Origin: Saccharopolyspora montiporae
GTDB taxonomy: Bacteria; Actinomycetota; Actinomycetes; Mycobacteriales; Pseudonocardiaceae
DNA length: 64,000 bases
Assembly (NCBI RefSeq): GCF_015209505.1
Contig: NZ_JADEYC010000021.1
Location: 115,606 to 179,605 of the forward strand
Reading direction: 5' to 3'
The translations under genes were made by a program, and so were the position numbers. The notes below the pieces were generated by a model. That model saw only the letters and a program-made list of their open reading frames with translations. It was not told the origin of the DNA and made no database searches. Each line of letters opens with the position of its first letter. Position 1 is the stretch's first letter. Shown here in pieces: positions 16,048 through 24,396 of this stretch.

Positions 16048-17084
16048 ACGACCAGCCCCCGTCCGGCGACCTGCCCGGGCTGGACCTCGACCGGCTGCGC
16101 GGTCACCTGGACCGCGAACTGCCCGAGCCCACCCGGGGGCCGCTGCGCGGCGAGCTGATCCAGGGCGGCAGGTCCAACCTGACCTACTCGGTCACCGACG
16201 GCACCTCCGCGTGGGTCGTGCGCCGCCCGCCGCTGGGCCACGTGCTGGCCACCGCGCACGACATGGGCCGCGAGCACCGCGTCATGTCCGCCTTGGCCGA
16301 CACCGCGGTCCCGGTGCCGCGCACCTTCCTGCTGTGCCAGGACGAGGAGGCCATCGGCGCGCCGTTCTACGTCATGGACCGGGTGCCCGGGACCGTGTTC
16401 CGCAGCCCGGAGCAGACCGAGCGGCTCACCGCGGCGCAGCGCGCGGACCTGTCCTGGCAGCTGATCGACGTGCTGGCCGACCTGCACACCATCGACCCGG
16501 AATCGGTGGGACTGGCGGACTTCGGCAAACCGGACGGCTTCCTGCAGCGCCAGGTGCGCCGGTGGAGCAAGCAGCTGGCCGCTTCACTCAGCCGCGACGT
16601 CGCCGGCATCGACGAACTCGCCGAGCAGCTCGACACCCGCATCCCGCACAGCACGGCCTCCGGCATCGTGCACGGCGACTACCGCCTGGACAACGTGCTG
16701 GTCGGCGACGACCTGCGCATCAACGCCGTGCTGGACTGGGAGATGGCCACGCTCGGCGATCCGCTCACCGATCTCGGGCTGCTCACCGTGTACTGGGAAG
16801 GCTTCAGCGGCATCGAGCAGAACCCCGTCGCCAAGGGAATCGGCCCCGAGTACGGCTTCCCGGCGGCCCGCGAGCTGCTGCAGCGCTACGCCGAGCGCAG
16901 CGGTACCGACCTGTCCGCGATGGGCTGGTACACCGCGTTCGGGTTCTTCAAGATCGCCGTGATCCTGGAAGGCATCCACTACCGGTACCTGCACGGCCAG
17001 ACCGTCGGCGAGGGCTTCGAGCACGTGGGCGCCCTGGTCGAACCGCTGGTCGCGCAGGGGCTGGCCACGCTCAAGGAGGCATAG
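16044..17084 (+). CDS. APH-family acyl-CoA kinase-like phosphotransferase (ACAD10/11, LvaA type)
   Basis: A 346-residue kinase-fold protein of the aminoglycoside-phosphotransferase family. GELIQGGRSNLTYSVTDG forms the nucleotide loop, WVVRRPPLGHVLATAHDMGR carries the ATP-binding region, IVHGDYRLDNVLV is the catalytic loop (HGDxxxxN), and VLDWEMATLGDPLTDLG holds the metal-binding Asp. The QGGxSNLTY and GDPLTDLG forms mark the acyl-CoA-dehydrogenase-associated branch, not antibiotic resistance. Bacterial LvaA and the human ACAD11 kinase domain phosphorylate the 4-hydroxyl of acyl-CoA so that the partner ACAD can remove it. The start overlaps the HAD stop, and the stop directly abuts the ACAD ATG. 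Confidence 0.88.
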   Translation: MNDQPPSGDLPGLDLDRLRGHLDRELPEPTRGPLRGELIQGGRSNLTYSVTDGTSAWVVRRPPLGHVLATAHDMGREHRVMSALADTAVPVPRTFLLCQDEEAIGAPFYVMDRVPGTVFRSPEQTERLTAAQRADLSWQLIDVLADLHTIDPESVGLADFGKPDGFLQRQVRRWSKQLAASLSRDVAGIDELAEQLDTRIPHSTASGIVHGDYRLDNVLVGDDLRINAVLDWEMATLGDPLTDLGLLTVYWEGFSGIEQNPVAKGIGPEYGFPAARELLQRYAERSGTDLSAMGWYTAFGFFKIAVILEGIHYRYLHGQTVGEGFEHVGALVEPLVAQGLATLKEA

Positions 17085-18293
17085 ATGGACTTCGCCCACG
17101 ACGAGACCACCGAGCGGCTGAGCCGCGAACTCACCGCGTTCCTCGACGAGCACGTCTACCCCGCCGAGCCGCAGTTCGTGGAGTGGCTGGCCAACCGCGA
17201 GGACGAGTGGGCCGAGCCGCCGATGCTGCCCGCGCTCAAGGCCGAGGCGCGCAAGCGCGGGCTGTGGAACCTGTTCCTGCCCACCGCCGACGGCGCCGGC
17301 TTGACGAACCTGCAGTACGCACCGCTGGCCGAGCTGATGGGCCGCGCGGGACGACTCGCCTCCGAGTCCACGAACTGCTCGGCACCGGACACCGGCAACA
17401 TGGAGGTCCTGTCGCTGTTCGGTTCGGACGCCCAGCGCGCCGAGTGGCTCAAACCGCTGCTGGACGGCGAGATCCGCTCCGCGTTCTGCATGACCGAACC
17501 CGATGTCGCTTCCTCGGACGCGACCAACATCGGCACCCGGATCACCCGCGACGGCGACCACTACGTCATCAACGGCCGCAAGTGGTTCTCCTCCGGCGCG
17601 ATGAGCCCGCGCTGCAAGATCCTCATCGTGATGGGCAAGACGGACCCGGACGCCGAGCGGCACCGCCAGCAGAGCCAGGTCCTCGTCCCGCGGGACACCC
17701 CCGGGGTGCAGATCAAGCGCAGCATGAACGTGTTCGGCTACACCGACGGCGACCACGGCGGGCACGCGGAGGTCGTGTTCGACGACGTGCGGGTGCCCGC
17801 GGACAACGTCATCGCCGGTGAGGGCGAGGGATTCGCCATCGCGCAGGCGCGGCTGGGCCCGGGCCGCATCCACCACTGCATGCGAGCGATCGGCATGGCC
17901 GAGCGAGCACTGGAACTCATGTGCCGCCGCGCCAACGACCGGGTCGCCTTCGGCAAACCGCTGGCCGAGCAGGGCGTGGTGCAGAACTGGATCGCCCAGT
18001 CCCGGGTCAAGATCGAGCAGGCCCGGCTGCTGGTGCTCAAGACGGCCTGGCTGATGGACACGGTCGGCAACCGTGGGGCGCACACCGAGATCCAGGCGAT
18101 CAAGGTGGGCGTGCCGGAGATGGTCACCTGGGTGATCGACCGGGCGATCCAGGCGCACGGCGGCGCCGGGGTCAGCCAGGACACGCCGTTGGCGAACCTG
18201 TACGCGCACGCCCGCACGCTGCATATCGTCGACGGGCCGGACGAGGTGCACCTGCGGTCACTGGCCCGCCGCGAGCTCAAGAAGCACCGCTGA
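17085..18293 (+). CDS. acyl-CoA dehydrogenase-like enzyme of the ACAD10/11 (LvaC) branch
   Basis: A 402-residue flavoprotein of the acyl-CoA dehydrogenase fold. [15 protein letters not shown] is the flavin/substrate loop in the exact form typical of ACAD10/ACAD11, followed by [14 protein letters not shown] and later [19 protein letters not shown] and [19 protein letters not shown]. In ordinary family members the catalytic Glu sits in an EGTxEI motif near the C-terminus. Here the corresponding stretch is VDGPDEVHL, with Asp in that place, which is characteristic of this branch. It probably acts on phosphorylated 4-hydroxyacyl-CoA made by the preceding kinase. The ATG directly follows the kinase stop codon, so translation is coupled. 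Confidence 0.88.
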   Translation: MDFAHDETTERLSRELTAFLDEHVYPAEPQFVEWLANREDEWAEPPMLPALKAEARKRGLWNLFLPTADGAGLTNLQYAPLAELMGRAGRLASESTNCSAPDTGNMEVLSLFGSDAQRAEWLKPLLDGEIRSAFCMTEPDVASSDATNIGTRITRDGDHYVINGRKWFSSGAMSPRCKILIVMGKTDPDAERHRQQSQVLVPRDTPGVQIKRSMNVFGYTDGDHGGHAEVVFDDVRVPADNVIAGEGEGFAIAQARLGPGRIHHCMRAIGMAERALELMCRRANDRVAFGKPLAEQGVVQNWIAQSRVKIEQARLLVLKTAWLMDTVGNRGAHTEIQAIKVGVPEMVTWVIDRAIQAHGGAGVSQDTPLANLYAHARTLHIVDGPDEVHLRSLARRELKKHR

Positions 18294-18347
18294 ACCGCGG
18301 GCCCGGCCCGCACCCGAGGAATCCGAACACGAGACAAGGAGCCCCCT

Positions 18348-19100
18348 ATGCCCGATAGCGTCGCGATCGTCACCGGTGCCGCTCGCGGGATCGGCGCCGC
18401 CACCGCCCGCCGCCTGGCCGCCGACGGCCACGCGGTCGCCGTCATCGACCTGGACGAGAAGTCCTGCGCGGACACGGTTTCGGCCATCGAATCCGCCGGT
18501 GGCAAGGCGCTGGCCATCGGCGCGGACGTCAGCGATCCCGACCAGGTCCAGTCCGCTGTGGACCGGGTATCCGCCGAGCTGGGCGCCCCGCTGGTGCTGG
18601 TGAACAACGCGGGAGTCCTGCGGGACAACATGCTGTTCAAGATGAGCGAGGACGACTGGGACACGGTCATGAACGTGCACCTGCGCGGCGCGTTCCTGAT
18701 GAGCCGCGCGGTGCAGAAGCACATGGTCGAGGCCAAGTTCGGCCGCATCGTGAACCTGTCCAGCACCTCGGCGCTGGGCAACCGCGGGCAGGCCAACTAC
18801 TCCACCGCCAAGGCCGGGCTGCAGGGCCTGACCAAGACGCTGTCCATCGAGCTGGGCAAGTACGGGGTGACCGCGAACGCGATCGCGCCCGGGTTCATCG
18901 CCACGGACATGACCAAGGCCACCGCCGAGCGGGTCGGCGTGTCGTTCGAGGAGTTCAGTAAGGCCGCGGTCGGCAGCATCCCGGTGGCGCGAGCGGGCGA
19001 GCCGGACGACATCGCCAACACCGTCTCGTTCTTCGTCGACGAGCGCTCCAGCTTCGTGTCCGGCCAGGTCATCTACGTCGCGGGCGGGCCGAAGGTATGA
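18348..19100 (+). CDS. short-chain dehydrogenase, 3-hydroxyacyl-CoA/3-oxoacyl reductase type
   Basis: A 250-residue classical SDR. The NAD(P) motif is VTGAARGIGAATARRLA, NNAG is present (LVNNAGVLRDNMLFKM), and the catalytic residues are Ser in IVNLSSTSALG and Tyr-Lys in YSTAK. The VLRDNMLFKM segment is typical of FabG-like and peroxisomal hydroxyacyl-CoA enzymes. In this operon it most likely oxidises a 3-hydroxyacyl-CoA, after the MaoC hydratase or after rearrangement of a 4-phosphoacyl-CoA. The Asp at the end of strand 2 (VIDLDEKS) favours NAD over NADP. AAGGAG precedes the ATG. The stop overlaps the next gene by four bases. Confidence 0.85.
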   Translation: MPDSVAIVTGAARGIGAATARRLAADGHAVAVIDLDEKSCADTVSAIESAGGKALAIGADVSDPDQVQSAVDRVSAELGAPLVLVNNAGVLRDNMLFKMSEDDWDTVMNVHLRGAFLMSRAVQKHMVEAKFGRIVNLSSTSALGNRGQANYSTAKAGLQGLTKTLSIELGKYGVTANAIAPGFIATDMTKATAERVGVSFEEFSKAAVGSIPVARAGEPDDIANTVSFFVDERSSFVSGQVIYVAGGPKV

Positions 19101-20284
19101 GCACCGGCGATGACGGGGAACTGCGCAGCCGGGTGCGGCAGTTCCTCGCCGAGCATCCCCCGGAACGCACCGAGCGGTTGGAGTTCCTGCGCGCGCGCTT
19201 CGACGCGGGCCTGGCCTGGGTGCACTTCCCCGCCGGGCTCGGCGGTCTGGACCTGCCGCGCGAGCAGCAGCAGGTGGTCGAGGAGGAGTTCGCGGCGGCG
19301 GACGCGCCGGACAACAACCCGCGGCTGAACACGATCGGGCTGGGCATGGCGGCGCCGACGATCCTCGGGTTCGGCGACGACGAGCAGCGCCGGCGCTTCC
19401 TGCGTCCACTGTGGACGGGCGAGGAGATCTGGTGCCAGCTGTTCAGCGAACCCGGCGCCGGCTCGGACCTGGCCGCGCTGTCCACCCGCGCGGTGCGCGA
19501 CGGCGACGAGTGGGTGCTGGACGGGCAGAAGGTGTGGACCTCGCTGGCGCACCGCGCCTCGTGGGCGATCCTGGTCGCCCGCTCCGACCCGGAGCAGCCC
19601 AAGCACAAGGGGCTGACCTACTTCATCTGCGACATGACCGCGCCCGGCGTGGACGTGCGGCCGCTGCGCCAGATCACCGGTGAGGCCGAGTTCAACGAGG
19701 TCTTCCTGAACGAGGTGCGGATCCCGGACAGCCGGCGCCTCGGCGAGGTCGGCCAGGGCTGGCAGGTCGCCATGGGCACGCTGATGAACGAGCGGGTGGC
19801 CATCGGCGGCAGCAACACCGAACGCGAAGGCGGGATGATCGGCCCGGTCGCCGACACCTGGCGCACCGAGCCGCAGCTGCGCACCCCCGCGGCGCACGAC
19901 AGGCTGCTGCAGCTGTGGGTCGACGCCGAAGCGACCCGGCTGACCGGCGATCGGCTGCGCCAACAGCTGGCCGCGGGCACGCCCGGCCCCGAGGGGTCGG
20001 CCGTCAAGCTCTCCTTCGCCCGGCTCAACCAGGAGATCTCCGGATTCGAACTGGAACTGCTCGGCGAGCAGGGCCTGTCCTACGACGACTGGACGTTCCG
20101 GCGGCCCGAGCACACCGACTTCACCGCCCGCGACGCCGGATACCGCTTCCTGCGCGCCAAGGGCAACTCGATCGAAGGCGGCACCTCGGAGATCCTGCGC
20201 AACGTGATCGCCGAGCGGGTGCTGGGCCTGCCGCAGGAACAGCGCACCGACAAGCAGGCACCGTGGAAGGAGTTGCCGCGATGA
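19097..20284 (+). CDS. acyl-CoA dehydrogenase, catalytic subunit type (FadE)
   Basis: A 395-residue acyl-CoA dehydrogenase. LFSEPGAGSDLAALSTRAVR is the FAD/substrate loop, WVLDGQKVWTSLAHRASWAI follows, and the C-terminal SIEGGTSEILRNVIAERVLG provides the catalytic Glu. The N-terminal helical domain is shortened, as in actinobacterial FadE proteins that work as alpha2beta2 heterotetramers. The next gene is a second ACAD that lacks the Glu, with a four-base overlap, so the two very likely form one complex. It introduces the alpha,beta double bond into a CoA thioester. The chain or ring carried by the substrate is not predictable. Confidence 0.88.
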   Translation: MSTGDDGELRSRVRQFLAEHPPERTERLEFLRARFDAGLAWVHFPAGLGGLDLPREQQQVVEEEFAAADAPDNNPRLNTIGLGMAAPTILGFGDDEQRRRFLRPLWTGEEIWCQLFSEPGAGSDLAALSTRAVRDGDEWVLDGQKVWTSLAHRASWAILVARSDPEQPKHKGLTYFICDMTAPGVDVRPLRQITGEAEFNEVFLNEVRIPDSRRLGEVGQGWQVAMGTLMNERVAIGGSNTEREGGMIGPVADTWRTEPQLRTPAAHDRLLQLWVDAEATRLTGDRLRQQLAAGTPGPEGSAVKLSFARLNQEISGFELELLGEQGLSYDDWTFRRPEHTDFTARDAGYRFLRAKGNSIEGGTSEILRNVIAERVLGLPQEQRTDKQAPWKELPR

Positions 20285-21399
20285 GTTCCGCGGATCTGCT
20301 CTACAGCGAGGTCGAGGAGGACCTGCGCACCAACGTGCGCAGGCTGCTGCGCGACCGGTGCGACTGGACCGACGTCCTCGCCCGGTGCGAGAGCGACCAG
20401 CCCTACGACCTGGACCTGTGGCGGACGCTGGCCGACGAGCTGGGCCTGGCCGCGCTGCTGGTGCCCGAGGAACTGGGCGGCGCCGACGCCGGCGCCCGGG
20501 AGCTCGCCGTGGTGGCCGAGGAGCTCGGCCGCAGCGTCGCCCCGGTCCCGTTCCTGGGCAACGTGCTCACCACCGCGGCGCTGGTGGGCTGCGACGCCTC
20601 GGCACGCATCCGGGAGATCCTGCCCCAGTTGGCCGACGGTTCGCAGCTGGGCACCGTGGCCACCGGGCTGGCGACACCACCGCACGCACCGTTCCCGGAG
20701 TCGGTCAAGGCGGCGGGCAACGAGCTCACCGGCAGCGCATCGGCCGTGGTGGACCTGGACGTGGCCGACTACGTGCTCGTCCCGGCGCGGGACGCGGACG
20801 GTCCGGCGCTGTACCTGGTGGACACCTCGGTCGCCGGGGTGACCCGCGAGCCCGCCACCCCGCTGGACCTCACCCGGCGCTTCGGCACCCTGCTGCTGGA
20901 CGGTGCGGTCGGCGAGCGGGTCGCGGGCGGCACGGGTGCGGCGCAGGTGCTGCGGCACGCGGTGACCACGGCAGCGGGCGTGCTCGCCGCCGAGCAGGTC
21001 GGGCTGGCGCAGCACTGCCTGGACACCACGGTCGAGTACGCCAAGGAGCGCACGCAGTTCGGCCGCGCGATCGGCTCCTTCCAGGCCGTCAAGCACCGGT
21101 TGGCCGACCTGTGGACGGGGGTGAGCACCGCGCGGGCGGCCGCGCGCAGCGCCGCCGACCAGCTCGCCGGCGGCGCCGCGGAGGCGGAACTGGCCACCGC
21201 GATCGCCCAGGCGTACTGCTCGGACCTGGTAGTGCTGGCCGCCGAGGAGCACCTGCAACTGCACGGCGGCATCGGCATGACCTGGGAGCACCCGGCGCAC
21301 CTGTACCTGGGCCGCGCCAAGAGTTCCCAGCTGTCGTTCGGTTCCGCGGGACAGCACCGGCAGCGCATCGGCGAGCTCGTCGGCCTGCCGCCGGCGTGA
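20281..21399 (+). CDS. acyl-CoA dehydrogenase-like partner subunit
   Basis: A 372-residue ACAD-fold protein. It keeps the C-terminal helical domain (ERTQFGRAIGSFQAVKHRLA and LHGGIGMTWEHPAHLYL), but the catalytic EGTxEI region is replaced by RAKSSQLSFGSAGQHRQRIG, so it has no base. The middle domain also lacks the TEPxxGSD flavin loop. This is the pattern of the second subunit in heterotetrameric FadE enzymes such as the mycobacterial cholesterol side-chain dehydrogenases, where it completes a shared FAD site. It overlaps the catalytic subunit gene by four bases. Alone it is probably inactive. Confidence 0.85.
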   Translation: MSSADLLYSEVEEDLRTNVRRLLRDRCDWTDVLARCESDQPYDLDLWRTLADELGLAALLVPEELGGADAGARELAVVAEELGRSVAPVPFLGNVLTTAALVGCDASARIREILPQLADGSQLGTVATGLATPPHAPFPESVKAAGNELTGSASAVVDLDVADYVLVPARDADGPALYLVDTSVAGVTREPATPLDLTRRFGTLLLDGAVGERVAGGTGAAQVLRHAVTTAAGVLAAEQVGLAQHCLDTTVEYAKERTQFGRAIGSFQAVKHRLADLWTGVSTARAAARSAADQLAGGAAEAELATAIAQAYCSDLVVLAAEEHLQLHGGIGMTWEHPAHLYLGRAKSSQLSFGSAGQHRQRIGELVGLPPA

Positions 21400-21431
21400 C
21401 CGGCACATCATCTGGAGCAGAGGAGGATCGC

Positions 21432-21884
21432 GTGCGTGTTTTCCGCAGCGCCGAGGAGATCGTCGCCGCCAAGGGCGAGGAACTGGGCACCAGCGAGTGG
21501 CTGGAGATCACCCAGCAGCGGGTGAACGAGTTCGCCGACGCCACGTCGGACCACCAGTGGATCCACGTGGACATCGAACGCGCGAAGCAGGGCCCGTTCG
21601 GCGGTCCGGTGGCGCACGGCTACCTGACGCTGAGCCTGCTGCCCAAGCTCAACGCCGAGACCTACAAGCTCGAAGGCGTGAAGATGGGCATCAACTACGG
21701 GCTGAACAAGGTGCGCTTCCCCAGCCCGGTGCTGGTCGGTTCGCGGGTGCGGGCGGTGACCCGGCTCGACGACGTCACCGACGTGAAGGAAGGCATCCAG
21801 CTGACCATCACCGCCACGATCGAGATCGAGGGCTCGGACAAGCCGGCGTGCGTGGCCGAGAGCCTGTCCCGCGTGGTGTTCTGA
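21432..21884 (+). CDS. MaoC-type enoyl-CoA hydratase
   Basis: A 150-residue single hot-dog (R)-specific hydratase. The hydratase motif is FADATSDHQWIHVDIERAKQ, with the catalytic Asp and His in the D-x4-H arrangement, followed by GPFGGPVAHGYLTLSLLPKL, which is the usual family continuation. It hydrates the trans-2-enoyl-CoA made by the FadE pair. The start is a GTG five bases after a perfect AGGAGG. It is the last gene of the rightward unit and is closed by a strong hairpin. The NYGLNKVRFPSPV segment is typical of the MaoC subfamily found in actinobacterial beta-oxidation clusters. Confidence 0.9.
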   Translation: MRVFRSAEEIVAAKGEELGTSEWLEITQQRVNEFADATSDHQWIHVDIERAKQGPFGGPVAHGYLTLSLLPKLNAETYKLEGVKMGINYGLNKVRFPSPVLVGSRVRAVTRLDDVTDVKEGIQLTITATIEIEGSDKPACVAESLSRVVF

Positions 21885-21897
21885 GGAATCCGGCCGA

Positions 21898-21936
21898 AAC
21901 GGGCCCGCGCTCTCCCCGGGAGGGCGCGGGCCCGTT
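21898..21936. terminator. bidirectional terminator
   Basis: A perfect 13-bp stem (21898-21910 with 21924-21936) lies between the convergent MaoC and AbgT genes. It can serve both directions. No T-run. Confidence 0.8.
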
Positions 21937-21948
21937 GCCGTGCGCGGC

Positions 21949-23523
21949 TCAGCGGTCCAGGTGGATGCCCATCCCGGGCCCGAGCGGCAGGTCGGCGAAG
22001 AAGAACACCGTCAGGATCAGCGCCCACAGCACCCAGAACGGCACGACGAACGGCACCATCCGGGCCACGAGCGTGCCCATCCCGGCGCCGGGTTCGTAGC
22101 GGCGCAGGTAGCCCAGGATGATGATCATGTACGGGTTCAGCGGCGTCATCACCTGGGTCGCCGAATCGCCGACGCGGAACGCCGCCTGCGCGAAACCCGG
22201 TTCGAAGCCGAGCACGAGGAACATCGGCACGAACACCGAGGCCATCAGGGTCCACAGGCTGGACCCGGAGATGATGAACAGGTTCAGCACCGAGGCCAGC
22301 ACCATGAACCCGAGGAACGCCGGGTACCCGTCCAGGCCGAGGGCGGTGAGCAGGTCGGCACCGGAAACCGCCAGCCACGCACCCAGATTCGTCCAGGTGA
22401 ACAGGCCGATGAACTGCCCGAGCATGAACGCGAGCACGATGAACCCGGCGAGGTCGCGCAGCGCGGCGCCCATCAGCTTGGGCACGTCCGCGGCGCGGGA
22501 CACGCTGCCGGTGCTGGCGCCGTAGGCGATGGCCGGAATGACGAAGCCGAGGAAGATGAGCGTGGTCACCGAGTCCAGCAGCGGCGATTCCGGCAGGAAA
22601 CCGCCCGCGTCGTTGGCCAGCGGCGATCCCGGGGACAACACCAGGACGAGCACGGCCGCCAGTGCGGCCAGGAACGCCAGACCGGCCCATGCGAGCCCGC
22701 GCTTCTCCAGCGGCTCCAGCTGCGGGTTCATCGCGAACGCCGCCCGCTCGCCGGATTCCGCGTCGGCCTGCTCGGTGCGCGAGATGCCGCTGCGGTTCAT
22801 CCGCGGTTCGACGATCTTGTCGATGAGGAAGCCGACCAGCAGGGCCAGCAGCACCGAGGACACGAGGTTGAAGTAGTAGTTCGACACCGGGGTCACCGGC
22901 GTGCCCGCGTCGGGCAGGGTGGCCGCGATCGAGTTGCTGACACCGGAGAACAACGCGTCCAGGCTGGTGACCACCGGAGCCGTCGAGTACCCGGCGCCGG
23001 CCGCGGCGAACCCGCCGAGCAGCCCCGCCACCGGATGACGTCCGGCCGCCTTGAACACCATCGCCGCCAGTGGCGGGATGATGATCATCGCCGAATCGGC
23101 CATCACGCTGGAGCTGACGCCGACGAAACCCACCGCGTAGGGCAGCACCCAGCGGGGCGCGCCGCCGAAGGCGTAGCGGATCATCGCGGTCAGCAGTCCG
23201 GCCTGTTCGGCCAGTCCGACCGCCAGCATGATGGTGACCACCGTTTCCAGCGGCGGGAAACCGATGAAATTGGCGGGCATCTCGGTGAACAAGAACTCCA
23301 GGCCCGCCGCGGTGAACGCGCCACGGATCGGAGTCACCCCGTCGTCACCGGGGATGTGCACGACGACGCCGAACGCGGCGACCACCGTGGACACCACCGC
23401 GACGACTGCGAAAAGCAGGGCGAACAGGACGAACGGCTCAGGAAGCTTGTTGCCGATGCGTTCGACCAGGTTCAGCACCCGGTCCAGCCGGGTGGTCCGG
23501 ACCGTTCCGGTGTGGCTTGCCAT
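21949..23523 (-). CDS. AbgT-family transporter
   Basis: A 524-residue polytopic protein with about twelve membrane stretches. The N-terminal RVLNLVERIGNKLPEPFVLF and the conserved SVMADSAMIIIPPLAAMVFK, AAAGAGYSTAPVVTSLDALF and PLNPYMIIILGYLRRYEP segments identify the AbgT family. Members import p-aminobenzoyl-glutamate or export sulfonamides in a proton- or sodium-coupled manner. Its substrate here is unknown. Its place between a TetR gene and an acyl-CoA degradation unit suggests uptake of the carboxylic acid that the cluster degrades, which is inference. The gene follows the TetR gene on the same strand with a 161-bp gap. Confidence 0.85.
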   Translation of the reverse strand: MASHTGTVRTTRLDRVLNLVERIGNKLPEPFVLFALLFAVVAVVSTVVAAFGVVVHIPGDDGVTPIRGAFTAAGLEFLFTEMPANFIGFPPLETVVTIMLAVGLAEQAGLLTAMIRYAFGGAPRWVLPYAVGFVGVSSSVMADSAMIIIPPLAAMVFKAAGRHPVAGLLGGFAAAGAGYSTAPVVTSLDALFSGVSNSIAATLPDAGTPVTPVSNYYFNLVSSVLLALLVGFLIDKIVEPRMNRSGISRTEQADAESGERAAFAMNPQLEPLEKRGLAWAGLAFLAALAAVLVLVLSPGSPLANDAGGFLPESPLLDSVTTLIFLGFVIPAIAYGASTGSVSRAADVPKLMGAALRDLAGFIVLAFMLGQFIGLFTWTNLGAWLAVSGADLLTALGLDGYPAFLGFMVLASVLNLFIISGSSLWTLMASVFVPMFLVLGFEPGFAQAAFRVGDSATQVMTPLNPYMIIILGYLRRYEPGAGMGTLVARMVPFVVPFWVLWALILTVFFFADLPLGPGMGIHLDR

Positions 23524-23684
23524 GCGGGCTCCCGAGTGGATCGCTCACGAAAATGCAAGCAGCAGCGAACCTTTTCCGCTGCCTCCGGCGCAACCCCCGG
23601 GAGAACAATGATCACAACCCGAAACGGCGCGGAAATCCGCGGGCCGCCACCGGGAACCGGTCGTCCGCAGCGGAATTCGGGCGG

Positions 23685-24305
23685 TCAGCGACGCAGCGAG
23701 GCCAGCAGCAGATCGGCGAACTGCTCGCCGACCTGCTCACCGCTGAGCTCACCGTCCTTGCGGAACCAGGTGCCCAAGTGGTGCACCGCGCCGAAGAAGA
23801 AGTCCACGACGAGATCGGCGGACCGGTCGGCGCGGAACACCCCGTCGCGCTGGCCTTCCTCGATCAGCTCGCGCACCCGCTCGTGATAGCGACGCCGCTC
23901 CGCGCGCACCTCGGCCTGCTTGTCCGGGTGCAGCAGGTGCATGGAACGGAAGAAGATGACGGTGTCGTCCAGGTTGGCCGCCGTCGTGGCCACCACGTCG
24001 ACCGCGACCGAGCGCAACCGCTCCTGGACCGGCGCCCGGCTGTCCGCGGCACTCTCCATCCGCGCCGTCTGCTCCCGCAGCAACCGCGCGTACACCTCGT
24101 AGAGCAAGTCGTCCTTGGAGCCGAAGTAGTGGTACATGGCCCCTTTGGTGACGCCGGCCGCGTCCACGATCTGCTGCACCGAGGTCATCTCGAAGCCCTG
24201 CTCGGCGAACAGCCTGGTGGCCATCGCCAGCAACCGCTGCGGTACGGGCTCGGCCGGTGCCGAGTCCTCCCGCGCATCCCCGCGGTCGTTGGCCGCCCGC
24301 GCCAT
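23685..24305 (-). CDS. TetR regulator, probable repressor of the acyl-CoA degradation units
   Basis: A 206-residue TetR protein. The helix-turn-helix is RLLAMATRLFAEQGFEMTSV, then AAGVTKGAMYHYFGSKDDLL, with the GVTKGAMYHYFGSK form common in regulators of fatty-acid and aromatic-acid degradation. The C-terminal domain contains FFRSMHLLHPDKQAEVRAER and VDFFFGAVHHLGTWFRKDGE, typical of the FadR/PaaR-like actinobacterial group that senses acyl-CoA. It lies within the cluster whose two promoters carry the same ACCGAC-N2-GTCGGT palindrome, so it is the leading candidate to bind them. The start at 24305 follows a GGGGAGG, at rather short spacing. Confidence 0.82.
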   Translation of the reverse strand: MARAANDRGDAREDSAPAEPVPQRLLAMATRLFAEQGFEMTSVQQIVDAAGVTKGAMYHYFGSKDDLLYEVYARLLREQTARMESAADSRAPVQERLRSVAVDVVATTAANLDDTVIFFRSMHLLHPDKQAEVRAERRRYHERVRELIEEGQRDGVFRADRSADLVVDFFFGAVHHLGTWFRKDGELSGEQVGEQFADLLLASLRR

Positions 24306-24396
24306 GTGCACCTCCCCTGTACGGTCCCCACGCAGAGTATCGGCCGACCGGTTCGGCGCAGCGCGGGCGTCCGGCCCGCGAGTCCTACCGGGACGC

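Noticed and set aside
16044..17084. Aminoglycoside resistance kinase
   Set aside because: The fold is APH, but the QGGRSNLTY and GDPLTDLG forms and the position between HAD and ACAD genes mark the acyl-CoA-linked branch.
24340..24358. GCCGACCGGTTCGGC dyad before the TetR gene as a third regulon operator
   Set aside because: It is palindromic, but it lacks the GTCGGTACG half shared by the two other sites and its spacing differs, so it is not counted.
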